Assembly (NCBI RefSeq): GCF_029867415.1
Contig: NW_026705908.1
Location: 1-64,000, forward strand
Reading direction: 5' to 3'
DNA: 64,000 nt
DNA from: Vicia villosa
Lineage: Eukaryota; Streptophyta; Magnoliopsida; Fabales; Fabaceae
The notes under the pieces are model-generated. The model ran no database searches. It was not told the origin of the DNA and saw only the letters and a program-made list of their open reading frames with translations. Within the stretch, counting starts at the first letter, position 1; each line of letters begins with the position of its first letter. The position numbers were made by a program, and so were the translations under genes. Shown here one piece after another: positions 1-12,303 of this stretch.

Positions 1-549
1 GGGTCTCAGAGTTTTTGCTCAACCTTAAAGATACGTTGATTGGTATCTATAAGAGAGTTTTCTCTGAGTGTAGTATCTGCGTGACAATTACTTCCGTAAT
101 CACCGCTCTACGTCCTAAAAAAAGGCTTTAAGTGGGGTTAATGTGTTTCTAGGTCCTCCTGGTACAAATCAGTCTCGGAATGCAGTGGCGCAGTTAATCA
201 CAACCAGCCAGGCAAATCCCAAGAGTAGAATTGGAAACCAAGATTAGAGGGCCTTCACCGGGAAGACATCCTCCATCCTATCTTATGTTGCACTCAAATC
301 CGGGTATAGGATTTCTCACCACAAGGGGGAATCAAGCCCTTTCCCGATACAGAATAAACAAAATAAACAAATATAAATGCAGCAAACACATGATATGACA
401 CAGAGGTTAGGCAGGACCTCTCTTGTTTGAGGGGGAATTTGGCATCCCTAATTCCTCATTGGGGCTGGACCAGCAACAGGTCAACCATTGGTTTGGATGA
501 AAAACCAAGGTTTTGAACACTTATATCCCCAGCAGAGTCGCCATTTTTC
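1..549 (-). mobile_element. Ogre-type element, 5' leader (partial, continues outside window)
   Basis: This is the untranslated leader between the 5' LTR and gag of a minus-strand Ogre-type LTR retrotransposon. The primer-binding site at 526-543 lies next to the LTR that starts at 550, which sets the orientation. The layout resembles the leader of the gag-only element at 34105-34898, including an AT-rich AATAAACAAA-like stretch before the primer-binding site. No open reading frame is visible. The body of the element lies left of position 1, so I cannot tell whether it is complete. Confidence 0.8.
526..543 (-). promoter_or_regulatory. Ogre-type primer-binding site
   Basis: On the minus strand this reads TGGCGACTCTGCTGGGGA, identical to the site at 34876-34893. 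It is separated from the LTR end by six bases. This is the sequence where a host tRNA primes minus-strand DNA synthesis; Ogre elements are reported to use a tRNA-Arg, which I recall but did not check. Confidence 0.88.
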
Positions 550-1093
550 TGTGGTGTCGTTTTCTTTACCTCCCCGTTTCACTTGGGAGGACGGCACGCT
601 AGACCCTTCACGCGAAATTTGGAAGGAGAATGCGCCCGTGGTGGGATGAATTTTATTTCAGTTCTTCCTACGATATCACACGAACTTTCTTATTTGTCCT
701 ACGAGTAGGAAAGGGAAAAAAAGATCTCAACTAAACCCTAGGAGTTTGCTAAGTGTGGGGATTTCACCTAGACTAGAAATTCTGGAGTCCGGGGGGTCGA
801 TTATACATAGGGAAGTGTTTAAACACCCTACATATCTGTAGTACTCTACAGGAACCTTCTCTGTGTCATTTGTGTTTGTGTTTATTGCTAATGATTGGGA
901 AAGTTTCTCCTTTGTGTTAGGAGAGAGAATTGAATTGATTAAAGAAAGACAGACAGATAGACAGACTGACTATTTTTGGTATTTTATTAGCTCGCTGAGA
1001 TTCCTTGTGAACCTCATGCCTACATATCCCTAGTGGAAGTCAGAGCTTAATGTAGTTCGGGGAACTAACTAGGGAAATTAATTGTTTTTGGTG

Positions 1094-2061
1094 CCTTGCT
1101 TGAAGCTCAAGGTTGAAGCTTGGAATTAAATCTCTGTTTACAGTAAAGAGACATGAAATCATCTCTACAGAGAGGTATTTGTACTATTCTACCACAAACA
1201 TTTAAAGGAGTGACAGAATAACTGGATTCATTTCATTCAAGAGGGGGACCTTACTTGTGTGTGTGCAAGTATGCCAGTCAGATGCCTCTTAAATGAAAGA
1301 AAGATGCTCGTCCAAATTAGGGAAAGTGTACAAGTCTGGGGATGTGCCAGAGCATGTCTTTCAGAGTCCTAAATGGGAGACTTTGATTGAAATTGAAATT
1401 GAAATGTTTGTTTGTTTGAATGTGGTAGAGTAGTAAAAATATCTCTCTATAGAGATAAGCTATGTCTATCTACTGTATAAAAGATTTGAATTTAGCTGGC
1501 TTGTATGAGGCCCAAGCTTGAGGCTTTTTGATTGATTAATTAATATTATTTGACTCTGGGAGATGGCTCCATTGGGGGTTAATTACAGGGTATTTTTGTG
1601 TTCTGTACAAAGCCCAGAATTGAGGCTGACTCTACTTAGGGAGACTCTATTTGTGTGCCTTGTACAAAGCCCAAGGTTGTGGCTAGCTGCTGAGGATAAT
1701 TGAATGTTTAAGACTATTGATGACTCTATTTTATGTGCCTTGTACAAAGCCCAAGGTTGTGGCTGATTCTAGCTAGGGAAAACATTATTTTCTGCCTTGT
1801 ACAAAGCCCAAGGTTGTGGCGGACTCTTTTTAATGAATTGAGTATAGGTGACTCTATGGGGGGAAAGATCCTAAGTGTTAAGAATCTTTGACACATGAAA
1901 ATATGGTTTATCTGCCTTGTACAAAGCCCAAGGTTGTGGCTACTGAGTGATAAAGAACTCACTGGGGAGACTCTATTATCTGCCTTGTACAATGCCCAAG
2001 GTTGAGGCAGACTCTTGACAGGGGAGTTTTATTGTTTGGGTGCCTTGTATGAAGCCCAAGG
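1094..2061 (-). repeat. Dispersed 19-nt hairpin motif, at least nine copies
   Basis: The unit CCTTGTACAAAGCCCAAGG occurs at 1658, 1738, 1795 and 1915, with close variants at 1094, 1499, 1601, 1983 and 2043. Each can fold as a 5-bp stem around a nine-base loop. At 1499 the stem changes to GCTTG/CAAGC and at 1601 to TTCTG/CAGAA, with both arms changing together. Weaker copies continue at about 2524, 2777, 2829 and 2866. They lie in the transcribed part of the LTR. The apparent 88-residue reading frame on the minus strand here is only this repeat translated. Confidence 0.8.
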
Positions 2062-2134
2062 TTGAGGCTAACTGTTTTTGTTGGTTTTGACTCTACTGAG
2101 GAGGTTTTATTTATTGAAAGACTGTTTTCCTTTG

Positions 2135-2485
2135 GAAGCTAACCCTTTCCAGGGATTTTGACTCAGCTGGAGAAATTGTTTGGTAAAAGACTGACTTTAT
2201 CATGTTTTTTTGGAGGCTGACCCTTTCCAGGGGTTTTGACTCTTTTGGGGAATTATCTCCTAAGAGAAATGACATTATTTATTAATTGACTTTATCATAT
2301 TTTTGGAGGCTGACCCTTTCCAGGGGTTTTGTTGAAATGATGGATTGATTTTAATTGACTTTGGAGGCTAACCCTTTCCAGGGATTTTAAATAAAATGAA
2401 AGAATGTGTGGAAGCTAACCCTTTCCAGGGATTTTGAATAAAATGAAAGAATGTGTGGAAGCTAACCCTTTCCAGGGATTTTGAT
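2135..2485 (-). repeat. CCCTTTCCAGGG motif array in the Ogre LTR
   Basis: Six copies of a GGAAGCTAACCCTTTCCAGG-type unit lie between 2135 and 2485. The last two (about 2408 and 2455) are a 47-bp tandem duplication with an AATAAAATGAAAGAATGTGT spacer. The core CCCTTTCCAGGG is a small inverted repeat, CCCT/AGGG. A third motif, TTCACCGGGAAKAATTC, recurs at about 2938, 3009, 3069 and 3399 and also in the leader near 255. Confidence 0.75.
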
Positions 2486-3989
2486 TAAAATGAATGGCAG
2501 AAAGATTGTCTAATGGAGACTTCTTGTTTAAAGCCCAAGATGAAGGCTGACACATGCTGAGGAGAAATAAACTTGGATCCTAGACTCTGCTAAGGAAGAT
2601 TGATGAAGATAAGGGTGACAGAGACTGTCCATGTCTCTCATTCCAAAAATGTACTCAATGTAAAATTGAGACCAACTTAGCTTGTTTAAAGTCTGGTTTA
2701 AATTGGAAGAAACTCACCAGGGTAGGCTAAAAGGTGACTAAAGACCTGTTCCTATGTTTATAAGAAACCTGATGGGTCCTTGTATACAAGCTCAAGAGGA
2801 AGCTGGAAATGCTTTTAAGAAGCCAGTGGGTCCTTGTACAAAGCCCAAGAGGAGGCTAATCGAGGGTCCTTGTTATAGCACAAGAGAAAGCTATGTGGTT
2901 TTGAACTTATTTTGGCTCTAAGCAAATGGGTAAGAGGTTTCACCGGGAATAATTCCTCTTTGGGTGGATGTGTCCTATTTATTTGGATTCTAAGGTTTTT
3001 GCCAAGATGTTTCACCGGGAATAATTCATCTTGGGGGTTTGAACTACAGATCTCTAATTAGGAAAGAGCCTTCACCGGGAAGACATTCTCAATCCTAGGC
3101 CATATTCCTATAATATATATATAGTTTAACTGTCCTAAGGTTTATACTCAAACGTAGTTCTAAACTAATATATATATGCACAGTTTATATTTGACAGTAA
3201 TTTAAATAAAGACTGTAAATTGAAAGCTTGTAAAGCCTAACCTGGATGGAGTGGAGGCCATTGAAGAAGTATGTACAAAGCCTCAACAGTATTTTTGTTG
3301 TTTTGTTGATAACAGTTGAATGTATATGATAAACAGTTAATGGTTTTTGAAAACAGAAGAAGTGAAGATGGACAAAGGTCACATAGGTATCTGAAGAGTT
3401 TCACCGGGAATAATGCCCTTCAAATACCAGAAGAATGTTTTGAAAACAGAAAGAAGATTTTGAAAATACAGTTTTGAAAACAAGCTAAGAAGAGAAGGTT
3501 TTTGGGACTTACACTCTATTAGAGGCCCAGTACTTTGCAGTACTGGTGATAAAAACAGTTGGAAATGATTTGAAATGATATAAGGTTTTGTTGTTTGAAA
3601 ACCTTAATCATTTGATTTAATCAGAGATTGAAAACAGTTTTGAGAATTGACAAAAGTCAACTTAATTAAAGTAAAAATAAAGATTTTTACTTAATTAAGA
3701 CCTAAACAATTAGGGTTTTATCATAAAATTATTTACAAAGTTAAAATAAAGTGATAATATATATTTAAAGTATTTAAGAAAACACTTAAAAACATACTAT
3801 TTTAAACCTAATTAAAATTCAAGAAATAAATAATATTTTTATGATTTTTTTGACTATTCACAAAATAGATATATTAAATAATAGGTGTATGAAAAATGAA
3901 GTGAAAATGATTTATTTTGATAGGTGAATTAATTGTGTGAAGTAGTGAAGAAATTTAGTGTGAAAAGTGATAAAAAAAAATGGTTTTGT

Positions 3990-4062
3990 CACCTAGAGGG
4001 GTTGAACTCACGCCCTCCAAGTCATTGGCCAAAACACCCACCATCTGGGCTACGCGCGCAGT
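3990..4062 (-). other. tRNA-like A-box/B-box module
   Basis: The minus strand has an A-box-like TAGCCCAGATGG (4041-4052) followed by a B-box-like GAGTTCAACCC (3999-4009), the order and spacing of a Pol III internal promoter. There is no closed acceptor stem, so this is not a working tRNA gene. Confidence 0.5.
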
Positions 4063-4140
4063 TTGTTTAAGATGCACACCCAACTTATTATATTTTCAAA
4101 CAAGTGGCAAAACATTGAAAAATAAATGAAGCAAAAAGTC

Positions 4141-4215
4141 TGGGGCGAGGGGGATTCGAACCCCAGACCTTGGGCATGAGGAGACTAAGAGCGCATGTGT
4201 GGCCACTAGGGCAAG
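4141..4215 (-). other. tRNA-like A-box/B-box module
   Basis: The minus strand carries TGCCCTAGTGGCC (4201-4213) as an A box and a perfect B box GGTTCGAATCC (4152-4162) within a GGGG/CCCC T-arm-like stem. The 5' and 3' ends do not pair as an acceptor stem. It is the second such module in this LTR, about 0.95 kb downstream of the TATA box. Confidence 0.6.
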
Positions 4216-5160
4216 TTGTTCAGTCGTTAATAAAACGCACACCATTCAAAATAAAATAAACTCTCCCCTGAGAATTCAAATTTTGCGCGCCACCACCATC
4301 TTCGTCTTCAACCTCAAGCTCTCCATTTTTGAATTTCTGAACTTACTCGTTTCTCAACCATTTGCAACGATGTAAACATGAAACTTGCTCTAAATTCACT
4401 CACGATTCTAAATATGTAACTAACATGAACTATCATTAACTACATCTAACTAATTTACCAGAAATCGTGAAGAACCCTAAAATTTCAAAATTAAATTAAA
4501 TGACTATACTGAAAGATAAATGGATGATGATAGAGGGTTTTCAATCCTCTGATGATGCTGAACAAGATAGAATCGAGCTATTTCACAAAGAGTACTTAAA
4601 TTAAAGAGAGGGAGTTCAGAAACTTACCTCTGAAAATGGAGATCGTGAGGATGATAGAGAGCAACTGGGCTTGTATGAATGATCCCAAAAGCTTCCTTGT
4701 GGCTCAGTGATGCTAACTGAATGCTTGTAATGACCTCAAACCTCCTGAATTGTTCTATGGACCTCCCTCGATTTCAGCTTCAAGTGAACATGGAGGGTGT
4801 TGATTCTCGAGTTACAGATGAGCTGCAGCCATCTGGTTAGCTTCACTATGACCTGAGGAGTGTGCCTGGATGATTGGCTTGCCTTGAAACCTTCTGAATC
4901 ACTCCATGGACCTCCAACTGCAGATGCTCCAAAGTGAGAGCAACAATGGTGTTCCTCCACCTACAGAAGTGATCCAGGTGCTTGGATCACCTCAAATGAC
5001 CTCCCTTGAGATGTTAGAATGCTCACTTCCCAAAGATAAGCTCTGGTTTGAAGAAATCGATTCTTCTTGCCAAAGAACTTTGAAAAACAATGAACAAGAG
5101 AAGAGAAAGAGAAAGCAAGTAATATGGTTGCTTTGGTGTGTTTTTTGAATGAGAATGAGG

Positions 5161-5174
5161 CCTCTATTTATAGG
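5161..5174 (-). promoter_or_regulatory. TATA box of the 6.2-kb LTR
   Basis: The minus strand reads CCTATAAATAGAGG, an excellent plant TATA box. It lies about 1.5 kb into the LTR from its 5' end, so U3 would be about 1.5 kb. Confidence 0.65.
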
Positions 5175-8100
5175 CAAATGTCTCAGTACTGATTGGGAGA
5201 GTGAGCTTGCTTAGTGAAGTAAGTTTGGTTTCTTAGCCATGAAGAAATTTCAAAGAATATCCAAATGTGATCATTGCATTTTCGAGCCACCTCCCCTATC
5301 CATTGATTCTATCTGATCTTAGGGGACAATTCAGATGCAAAGTGAGCTCTAATTGGTTGGTGAGAAGATTCCTTGGGTGATTCATCAATTTGCCATAAAT
5401 TCTCAAATGTAATCATTACATAATCACATGTTCTTGTTTTAGGAATCTTCTTCAATTATCATGGCATGGTGAAAATGAATGCATGGCATGTTTTCAGATG
5501 TGTTATGGGTCGTGTAGCATCCATAATTGAGGTCATGTGCACAAAACTTCAAAGTTCCAAAATGATGCATGACCTATAATTTCACTTCATGAGGCCAACT
5601 TTGAACAAGCATAACTCTTAGCTCAATTTGAATTTTGAGAAGGTTGAACACAATTTGGAAAGCCCTAAACATCTACTTTAAATCATTAGTTTATGTCTTC
5701 TTCAGAATCCTTTGGGAAATTTGTGAAAAATGAGGCCAAAGTTGGAAGAAAACTAGGTTAAAACACTTAGAAAAATTTCTAAGTGTTTATGACCTAAACT
5801 TCAAAATCTCCAAAACTTCATAAATGGTTGATCTTTTGAAAAAAGTTCCCTTGTAAGATGTTGTTTTATTTGGCAAGATCTACAACTTTCATGTTGGAAG
5901 TTTTTTGAGTTGTGTAGGTGAAATTTTGAGATCTCACCATGCCTTCAAAAACCCTAATTCCCGACTTTTCGCTCCTTGATGAATTTCTTTGAATTTCTTT
6001 GGCCAAATGACTTTGACATCCATATATTGATGATATTGATCTTTGAAAGTCATTTTTGACCAAAAACCTTAAAAGTCAATGATGATCCTTCACAGTTGAC
6101 TTTTTCCTGACAAAGTGAATTTTTGGGCTTTTGTGTAGAAATAAGATCTTCTCCCCAAATGGATGATATAAATGGATTATATGGAGGTAGTAGAGATCCT
6201 TGAATCATGTCTTGAGTTTTGGATTCATGCCCTGATCAAAAGTCAACTATCTTAGTGAATTAGGTCAAAACCCTAATTTGTCGACCATGTGAAAATAATG
6301 ACTGTAGACTTTGAATTGAAGTGTGATGTCTAGTAGATCTTGTCATATGAGTTATTTGAAGATGATTGATGTCTTTGAATGACCCTCTGAGGTTTTTTAG
6401 GGTTTCCCAAATGTGATCCCTGATTTCAGTCCTTGATAGGCTCAAAACCCTAGTCTGGTGACCTGAGTAAACCTGTACTCAGATGACTGGATGTCTAATC
6501 AATCATAGGTGAGAAAAAATGAAGTTCTTGGGCCCTATGATTGTATTAGAGACTAATCTTTGTATTGATTGATCCTTTGCCTGAGCTTTCTTGTCTTTGA
6601 GCATCCTCGATTAGGTACCAGATGGAGAAATGCCTGCTCTGGGTACTTGTCTTGCCCTGATGAAAATCCTGAAGATATGTCATCTCAGGGGGGTCAAAAA
6701 TTAGGGTATGACAGTCTCCAAGGCATTATGGTTATGTTGAGAAAATTAATTGAGGAAGGACTTTGCCATGGTGTAAAATATGAAATGGTGAGTTCATTAT
6801 TATCAAGGTATTCGCTTATTGTTTTTTGATGCAAGTGGATGTCGAAAATTGAATTGAGATTGGATTCATTGTCACAAAATATTCATTTCAAGTGATTACT
6901 TTAGGGCCATGGGCTTTTAATGTACAAGTTTGATTGGACTAAGAGGTGAATTGCTTGGAATTCAGATTACAAAAAGCAAAGTTTATCATGATTCATGATT
7001 CAAAATATGAAAGGGAATTCAAGGTTTCCAAGTTCAAACGTCCATCTGATTTCAAAAGTTCGAGACCAATTTCAAATGTCCAAATTGCAAATATCATTCA
7101 ACATGCAGCAAAATGCCCATTCAAAAACCATTACACCATTCAATTTCCATACAAAAATATATAATACATTCCTAAATTTAAAACCATTCATTACAAATTC
7201 CAAGCCCTAAATACAAATTTCTTCACAGCATATTCATTACAAAGTTTCAACAGAAAAATAAACCATAGGCTAATCCAAAGCCAAACTTATTCAAGCTCCA
7301 TGCCCCATGCTTTGCACCATGAACCATGACCAAAACCATGTCAATACAAATATCCACAGTTGATCACCCATTTGACCTTGAGCCCGAAGCAACCTACTCA
7401 GTATTTTCAGACCCGAATCAAGCTGCAACACAAAAAGAACCCTGCATAAATGCGAAAGCCTGCAGCAAAGAGTAAAACCGGTTTGGCCGCTTAACGTAAT
7501 CTCTAAACCAGAAAAACCTACATAAACCAAAACTAACAGCAGCATCTGAAATACACAATCAGTCCCGGTACCATACTCAACCTGAACCCAGCCTTCAAAC
7601 TACCAACAATAATCATAACATCATTTTCATTCTAACCTATAATTTCAAACAGCACCACACAAAAACCAAAAAACCATACAATTCAATATACATTCCATTG
7701 TAAAATTACCTACTGCATTCATTCACAAACCATATGCTAACCACCTGCATCAAGACGGAAAATCCATGACTATACAAACATACATAAGTCAGCCCCATAC
7801 TTCCTATCAATTTCAAAACTAGTCCAAACTTACTTTGAACCTATACCAACCTAATGCATTGTAAAGAAATTAAACCAGTTTCAGCCAGTCCACATATACC
7901 ACCTCATGTTCAAATTCACATAAAACCAATCCCACGTCTGCATTCACATACGTAGCCAATTCCAAACAGTCTCATACCTACCATAGACAAACCGGTCCCT
8001 GCTTCAAACCCGCCGTAATCACATCAATTATGCAGATCCGTGGGGAAACCGTTTCACTGCTAGCCGTACATGCATCAACCCTGCAATTGCATTCAGAAAA

Positions 8101-8620
8101 CCCATAACAATTAATTCAACTAATCCTAACACTAACAGTTGAATCTTTCCTTTATTAACATTAATATTTTACTTAACAAATTTCTGTTAGCAGATCACTA
8201 TTAATTCACCAGCTTTTTCCCTCAAATTCCCTGACCATAAAACCTATAGACAGTTTTGCATACACAATATCATACACACGCATATCAGAAAAACAGCCAT
8301 ACATCTCAAACCTCATAACTGTGTTGACATCTCCTAACAGTTGCTTAACAAACTCCAACAGAAAAAACAGAAACGTAACTAACCCTTCAACCAATTTGTA
8401 ACTAACAACCACCTATAACTAACTTCTGCAATAGGGTTAACAAACGGAACTACTAACAGAACCAACTCATAACCTCTCAATCACTCTCCTCCATAACAGA
8501 ATCATAACCACTGTAACTAACTCCTAATCACCCAATCCTCACCCTCCAATTCTCCTAACTGACTTCAGATCCAAGGGTCCTAAATCACTCTCCTCTAACT
8601 GAATCAGTCAACCTTTCGTC

Positions 8621-8631
8621 CTTATATAAAC
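8621..8631 (+). promoter_or_regulatory. TATA box of truncated Ogre-type LTR
   Basis: CTTATATAAAC is followed by a pyrimidine-rich leader. Its position about 2.5 kb before the LTR end parallels the TATA boxes of the other LTRs. Confidence 0.55.
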
Positions 8632-10445
8632 TCCTCTTCCCTCCAAAATTCAAACTCCACGCCATTTTTTCATTCATCATCTTCACCTCACTCTTCACCA
8701 TTCCCTTCCCTCTTCTCACTCTCTGCTTCTTCTCTCTTCAATCTCCATAATCAGCACTCTCCATTTTTCTTCACGCATACACTTCAACGCCATACTCTTC
8801 ATCTTCTCCACCATCACCAAAGCACAACCTCCAACCTTCATCAGAGTTCCACCTTTGAACTCTGAACGAAGGTGTGCTAAGCCTAATCTCCGTCATCACC
8901 CTCGGCACTCTCTCGATCACACAGAGCTCTCAACGGAAATTCACAGAAAAAAAACTAAATAAGAAGAAGAAGAAGAAGAAGAGAAAACGAGAGGCTTACA
9001 CAAGATCAAGAGAGAATCCAAGAAGTTACCTGAAGAACTTCGTCGCCTCAATCGCGTTTATTTCGCCAATCGTTCGTCGGAATCTCCCATCTGGTGATCT
9101 CAATCTTCTATCTCCGCTTGCAAATTCCGGTAAGTCCTATTGTCTTCGCTTTCCGATTAATTTCTTGTTTCGTTGCTCATTGGAACCGCTGTGTGAAACG
9201 AATTGAGATGGAGAGAGAATTTGATTAGGAGATGTGAGTGTAAGAGCGTCGTATTTGAGACGAAGATGAGAGGTGAGGGCTCGTGATGTTTAGTTTACTT
9301 CGCCGGAGAGAACGAGTGTTCCGCCTCCGTTACACGAGAGGCCGGAGAAGGAGCTTGAGGGAACGTCGTTTCATCGTGAGGGAGGAAGAGAGAGCCTGGG
9401 AGTGAACTCAATGGCCACAACCAAACCCTATTCCCCTTTCAATTTTCTCGTTTTTAGTTAATCTTTATTTTAATTTCTTTTTTTTACTAAAGAAAATATG
9501 AGATAAATCAATTGGATCAAATGTGATCACGGGCCATGAAATGATTCTTCTCACCCCCTTTGGTCCATCGCACCCCAATCTTTTTGTGCTGAATGGATAC
9601 TATACAAAAAAACGCACCTTGGGCTTGTCTCTCTTGGGCCCAGACACCCTGTTACTATGCCAACACCACCATTACTGAATTCACCCCCTAAAGACCAATA
9701 CCTTTTTGACATAAAGAAAATTATAACAAAAATAAATCTCTGTTTGGGCCATGCTTAGGCCCAGCGCCCAGAAATGACTGCACACCTTATATTTAATTTA
9801 CACCCCTTGAACTCACATTTTGCTAGTTAGATTTAGACTTGCTTTTCCATTTATTTTAGTAATAAAAACAATAAAAAACCATAATTCTCTAAGTAGATTT
9901 TAGGGAATTGTTGACATTAAAAATACCATTAAAAGTTGTTAGATTTTTAGGTAATTGTTGACATAAAAAACCTCATTAAAAACTCATAAAAATGGTAAAT
10001 TTTTAGTCTTAGAATTTCCTCATAAAAAGGTCATAAAAATAGTAGTATGTTTTTTAGTTTAATTTTGCACTAATACTTGAATCGTTTTCTTTACGTTTTG
10101 TACCATTTCCATACTATCATTTGTGTAATTGTGGTGTGATTTTGTTGTTAGCTTTTGGCCATATTTTTGGTCTATTTTGTAGATATTCACATAGCATTAG
10201 GCATAGCCATTTCCCTTAGACTTTTAGAATTGATTCCCTTAACATAACTTTAGATTTAGACTCCCTTCGCATAAACAACAACAATGACTCTAGGCTTAGA
10301 AATTAGGCTAGTCCCCTCTTTTCATTCTTTTTCTTTTACAACATTAAAACATCTAATAAATATCAAAATAAAATCCCCTTAAAAAATACAAAGAAAACAA
10401 TAAAAAAACATTAATAAAAAAGTGAAAATCATTAAAAAGGGAATG

Positions 10446-10600
10446 GAAGCTTGAATCTCCCTTGCTTTAGGGAATCATTCGAGTGCTTGGATCTCCCTTG
10501 CTTTAGGGAACCATTCGGGCGTAAGTTCCCAAATTCTAAAAGACACAAACCAAAGAGTAACTCGAGTTTCCCTTGCCTTAGGGATTTCCTCGAAACACTC
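10446..10600 (+). repeat. Three CCCTTGCTTTAGGG hairpin units
   Basis: Three units centre on CCCTTGCTTTAGGG or CCCTTGCCTTAGGG, near 10451, 10486 and 10561. Each has an inner CCCT/AGGG stem. Outer arms differ: GAAT/ATTC in the first and CGAG/CTCG in the third. They occupy the U5 side of the truncated LTR. Confidence 0.6.
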
Positions 10601-11090
10601 AAACTCTCTCTTCTCTCCTTTCTTAAGGGCATTGTTATCTCCGCTCTATTGCATCCTAGGTCGATCCCTTATGCAAGAGCGCGAGCGTTAATTCCGCCCA
10701 ACTAAAAAACACAAAAACAAACAGAAAATCGTGAGCCGAACTACGGCGCTCTGATTCCTGAAAAGGATACGTAGGCATCAAGTCGCGGGGCTTGAACGAG
10801 CACATTTGTAAATATTCTTTTTTTTCCCCGTATTTCTTTTGCATGCATTCACATATAGATAGACATATTACACACCCTCGCGTAACCGACTCCCGTACCT
10901 AAGGGATACAATCGAGTACGATGGGCGAGAGGGGTGCTAATACCTTCCCCTCGCGTAACCGACTCCCGTACCTAGATTCTCTAGTCGCAAGACCTTGTTC
11001 CTTCCTTTGCTAGGTTTTCTGATATTCCTTTCCCTTATGGGATAAATATATTGGTGGAGACTCTGTTCATTTTTTCGCGAGCGTGCGACA

Positions 11091-12303
11091 CCTCCCTACT
11101 CACCCTCCTTCCTCACCCTCCTTACTCACCCTCCATAATCACCCTCCTTACTCACCCTCCTTATTCACCCTCCTTCCTCACTCTCTACTCAAACTCCTTC
11201 CACACTCTCCTTACTTACCCTCCTTATTCACCCTCCTTCCTCATTCCCTTTCCTCACTCCCCTTCCTCACCCTCCTTATTCACATTCCTTTCTCACTCTC
11301 CTCCCTCCCCATCCTCCCATACTCTACTTCCTCACTCTCCATATTCTCCCTCATTTCCCACTCTCCCTCCTCGCCCTCCCTACTCACCCTCCTTCCTCAC
11401 ACTCCATATTCATTCTCCTTCCTAACCCTCCTTACTCACCCTCCATAATCACCCTCCTTCCTCACCCTCCTGATTCACCCTCCTTCCTCACTCTCTCGAC
11501 TCAAACTCCTTCCTCACTCTCCTTCCTTACCCTCCTTATTCACCTTACTTCCTCACCCTCCTTCCTCATACCCCTTCCTCATTCCCATTCCTCACCCTCC
11601 TTACTCACCTTCCTTTCTCACTCTCCCTTTTCACCCTCCTTCCTCACCATCCTTCCTAACCATCAATATTCACCGTCCTTCCTCACTCTCCAAATTCTCC
11701 CTCATTTCCCACTCTCCTTCCTCGCCCTCCCTACTCATCCTCGTTCCTCACTCTCCATATTCACCCCTCTTCCACACCCTCATTCCTCACTCTCTATTTA
11801 CTTCCTCACTCTCCCTATTAACTCTCCTTCGAAACTCTCCTTATTCAGTCTCCTTATTCACCCTCCTTCCTAACTATCCCTTTTCACCCTCCTTCGCCAC
11901 TCTCCATACTTACCCTTCTTCCTCACCTTGAGTTCTCACTCTCATTCCTTACTCTCCCTATTCACCTTCCTATCTCACTCTCCTTACTCACCCTTCTTCA
12001 TCACCATCCTTTCTCACTTTTCCTCGTTACCCTCTCTATTCACCCTCTTTCCTCACTCTCCCTAATCACTCCTTTTTTAACCTCCTTACTCACCCTTCTT
12101 CCTCGCCCTCCTTCCTTATTTTACTTCCTCACCCTCCCTATTCACCCTCCTTCCTCACCCTCCCTACTCATTCTCCTTACTTTCACTCTATTCTCTTCCC
12201 TCTCACCCTCCCTACTTATTCTCCTTACTTTCACTCTTTATTCTCTTCCTTCTCACCCTCCCTACTCATTTTCCTTACTTTCACTCTCTATTTTCTTCCC
12301 TCT
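11091..12303. repeat. 13-bp pyrimidine-rich minisatellite, segment 1
   Basis: A tandem array of a 13-bp unit with consensus CACCCTCCTTMYT on the plus strand. The strand is almost free of G. Long apparent reading frames here are translations of the repeat. It starts exactly at the LTR end (11090) and is interrupted at 12304 by a solo LTR. The stretch from about 11486 recurs nearly unchanged at about 16572. Confidence 0.93.

Larger units (their letters stand above)
550..6713 (-). mobile_element. 5' LTR of Ogre-type retrotransposon, about 6.2 kb
   Basis: The plus strand starts TGTGGTGTCG next to the primer-binding site and ends GGGTATGACA, the end shared by the other Ogre-type LTRs here (18041-21404, 45945-49130). 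It contains the U5 module seen in all of them: a CCTACATAT...GTAGTTCGGGG block near 1015-1065 and a GGAAGTGTTTAAACACCC block near 810-830. At 6164 bp it is nearly twice as long as the other Ogre LTRs in the window. The extra length includes motif arrays at 1094-3420. A TATA box at 5161-5174 would leave about 4.6 kb of transcribed LTR. The sister LTR and the left target duplication are outside the window; the bases after the right end are GTCTC. Confidence 0.82.
6714..11090 (+). mobile_element. Truncated Ogre-type LTR, 3' part
   Basis: The right end GCGTGCGACA at 11090 and the sequence before it carry the Ogre U5 module in plus orientation: GAACTACGGCGCTCTGATTCC at about 10738, a TACGTAGGCA at about 10770, and GAGGGGTGCTAATACCTTCC at about 10929. 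A TATA box at 8621-8631 marks the promoter. No TGT...start is visible on the left; the minus-strand Ogre LTR ends at 6713, so that insertion probably split this LTR and the 5' piece lies beyond the window. Nothing in 6714-11090 looks like a host gene; short reading frames near 6570-6830 and 8874-9206 have no recognisable domain. The target duplication would be CCTCC at 11091-11095, unconfirmed. Confidence 0.72.

Noticed and set aside
4141..4215. Possible tRNA gene with a perfect B box
   Set aside because: The 5' and 3' ends do not pair as an acceptor stem; kept as a tRNA-like module only.
6569..6829. 86-residue open frame spanning the LTR boundary
   Set aside because: It crosses the junction between two elements at 6713, so it cannot be an ancestral gene. 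The part after the boundary (RKLIEEGLCHG) has no match I can name.
7291..7545. 84-residue minus-strand frame
   Set aside because: Hydrophobic but without domain or start context; lies in U3 of a truncated LTR.
8874..9206. 110-residue plus-strand frame downstream of a TATA box
   Set aside because: Contains a Lys/Glu run from an (AAG)n microsatellite and no domain; more likely LTR leader.
11051..11448. Open frames of 121-124 residues on the plus strand rich in Leu, Pro, Ser, Thr and His
   Set aside because: They are the 13-bp minisatellite read in several frames; low complexity and no start context.
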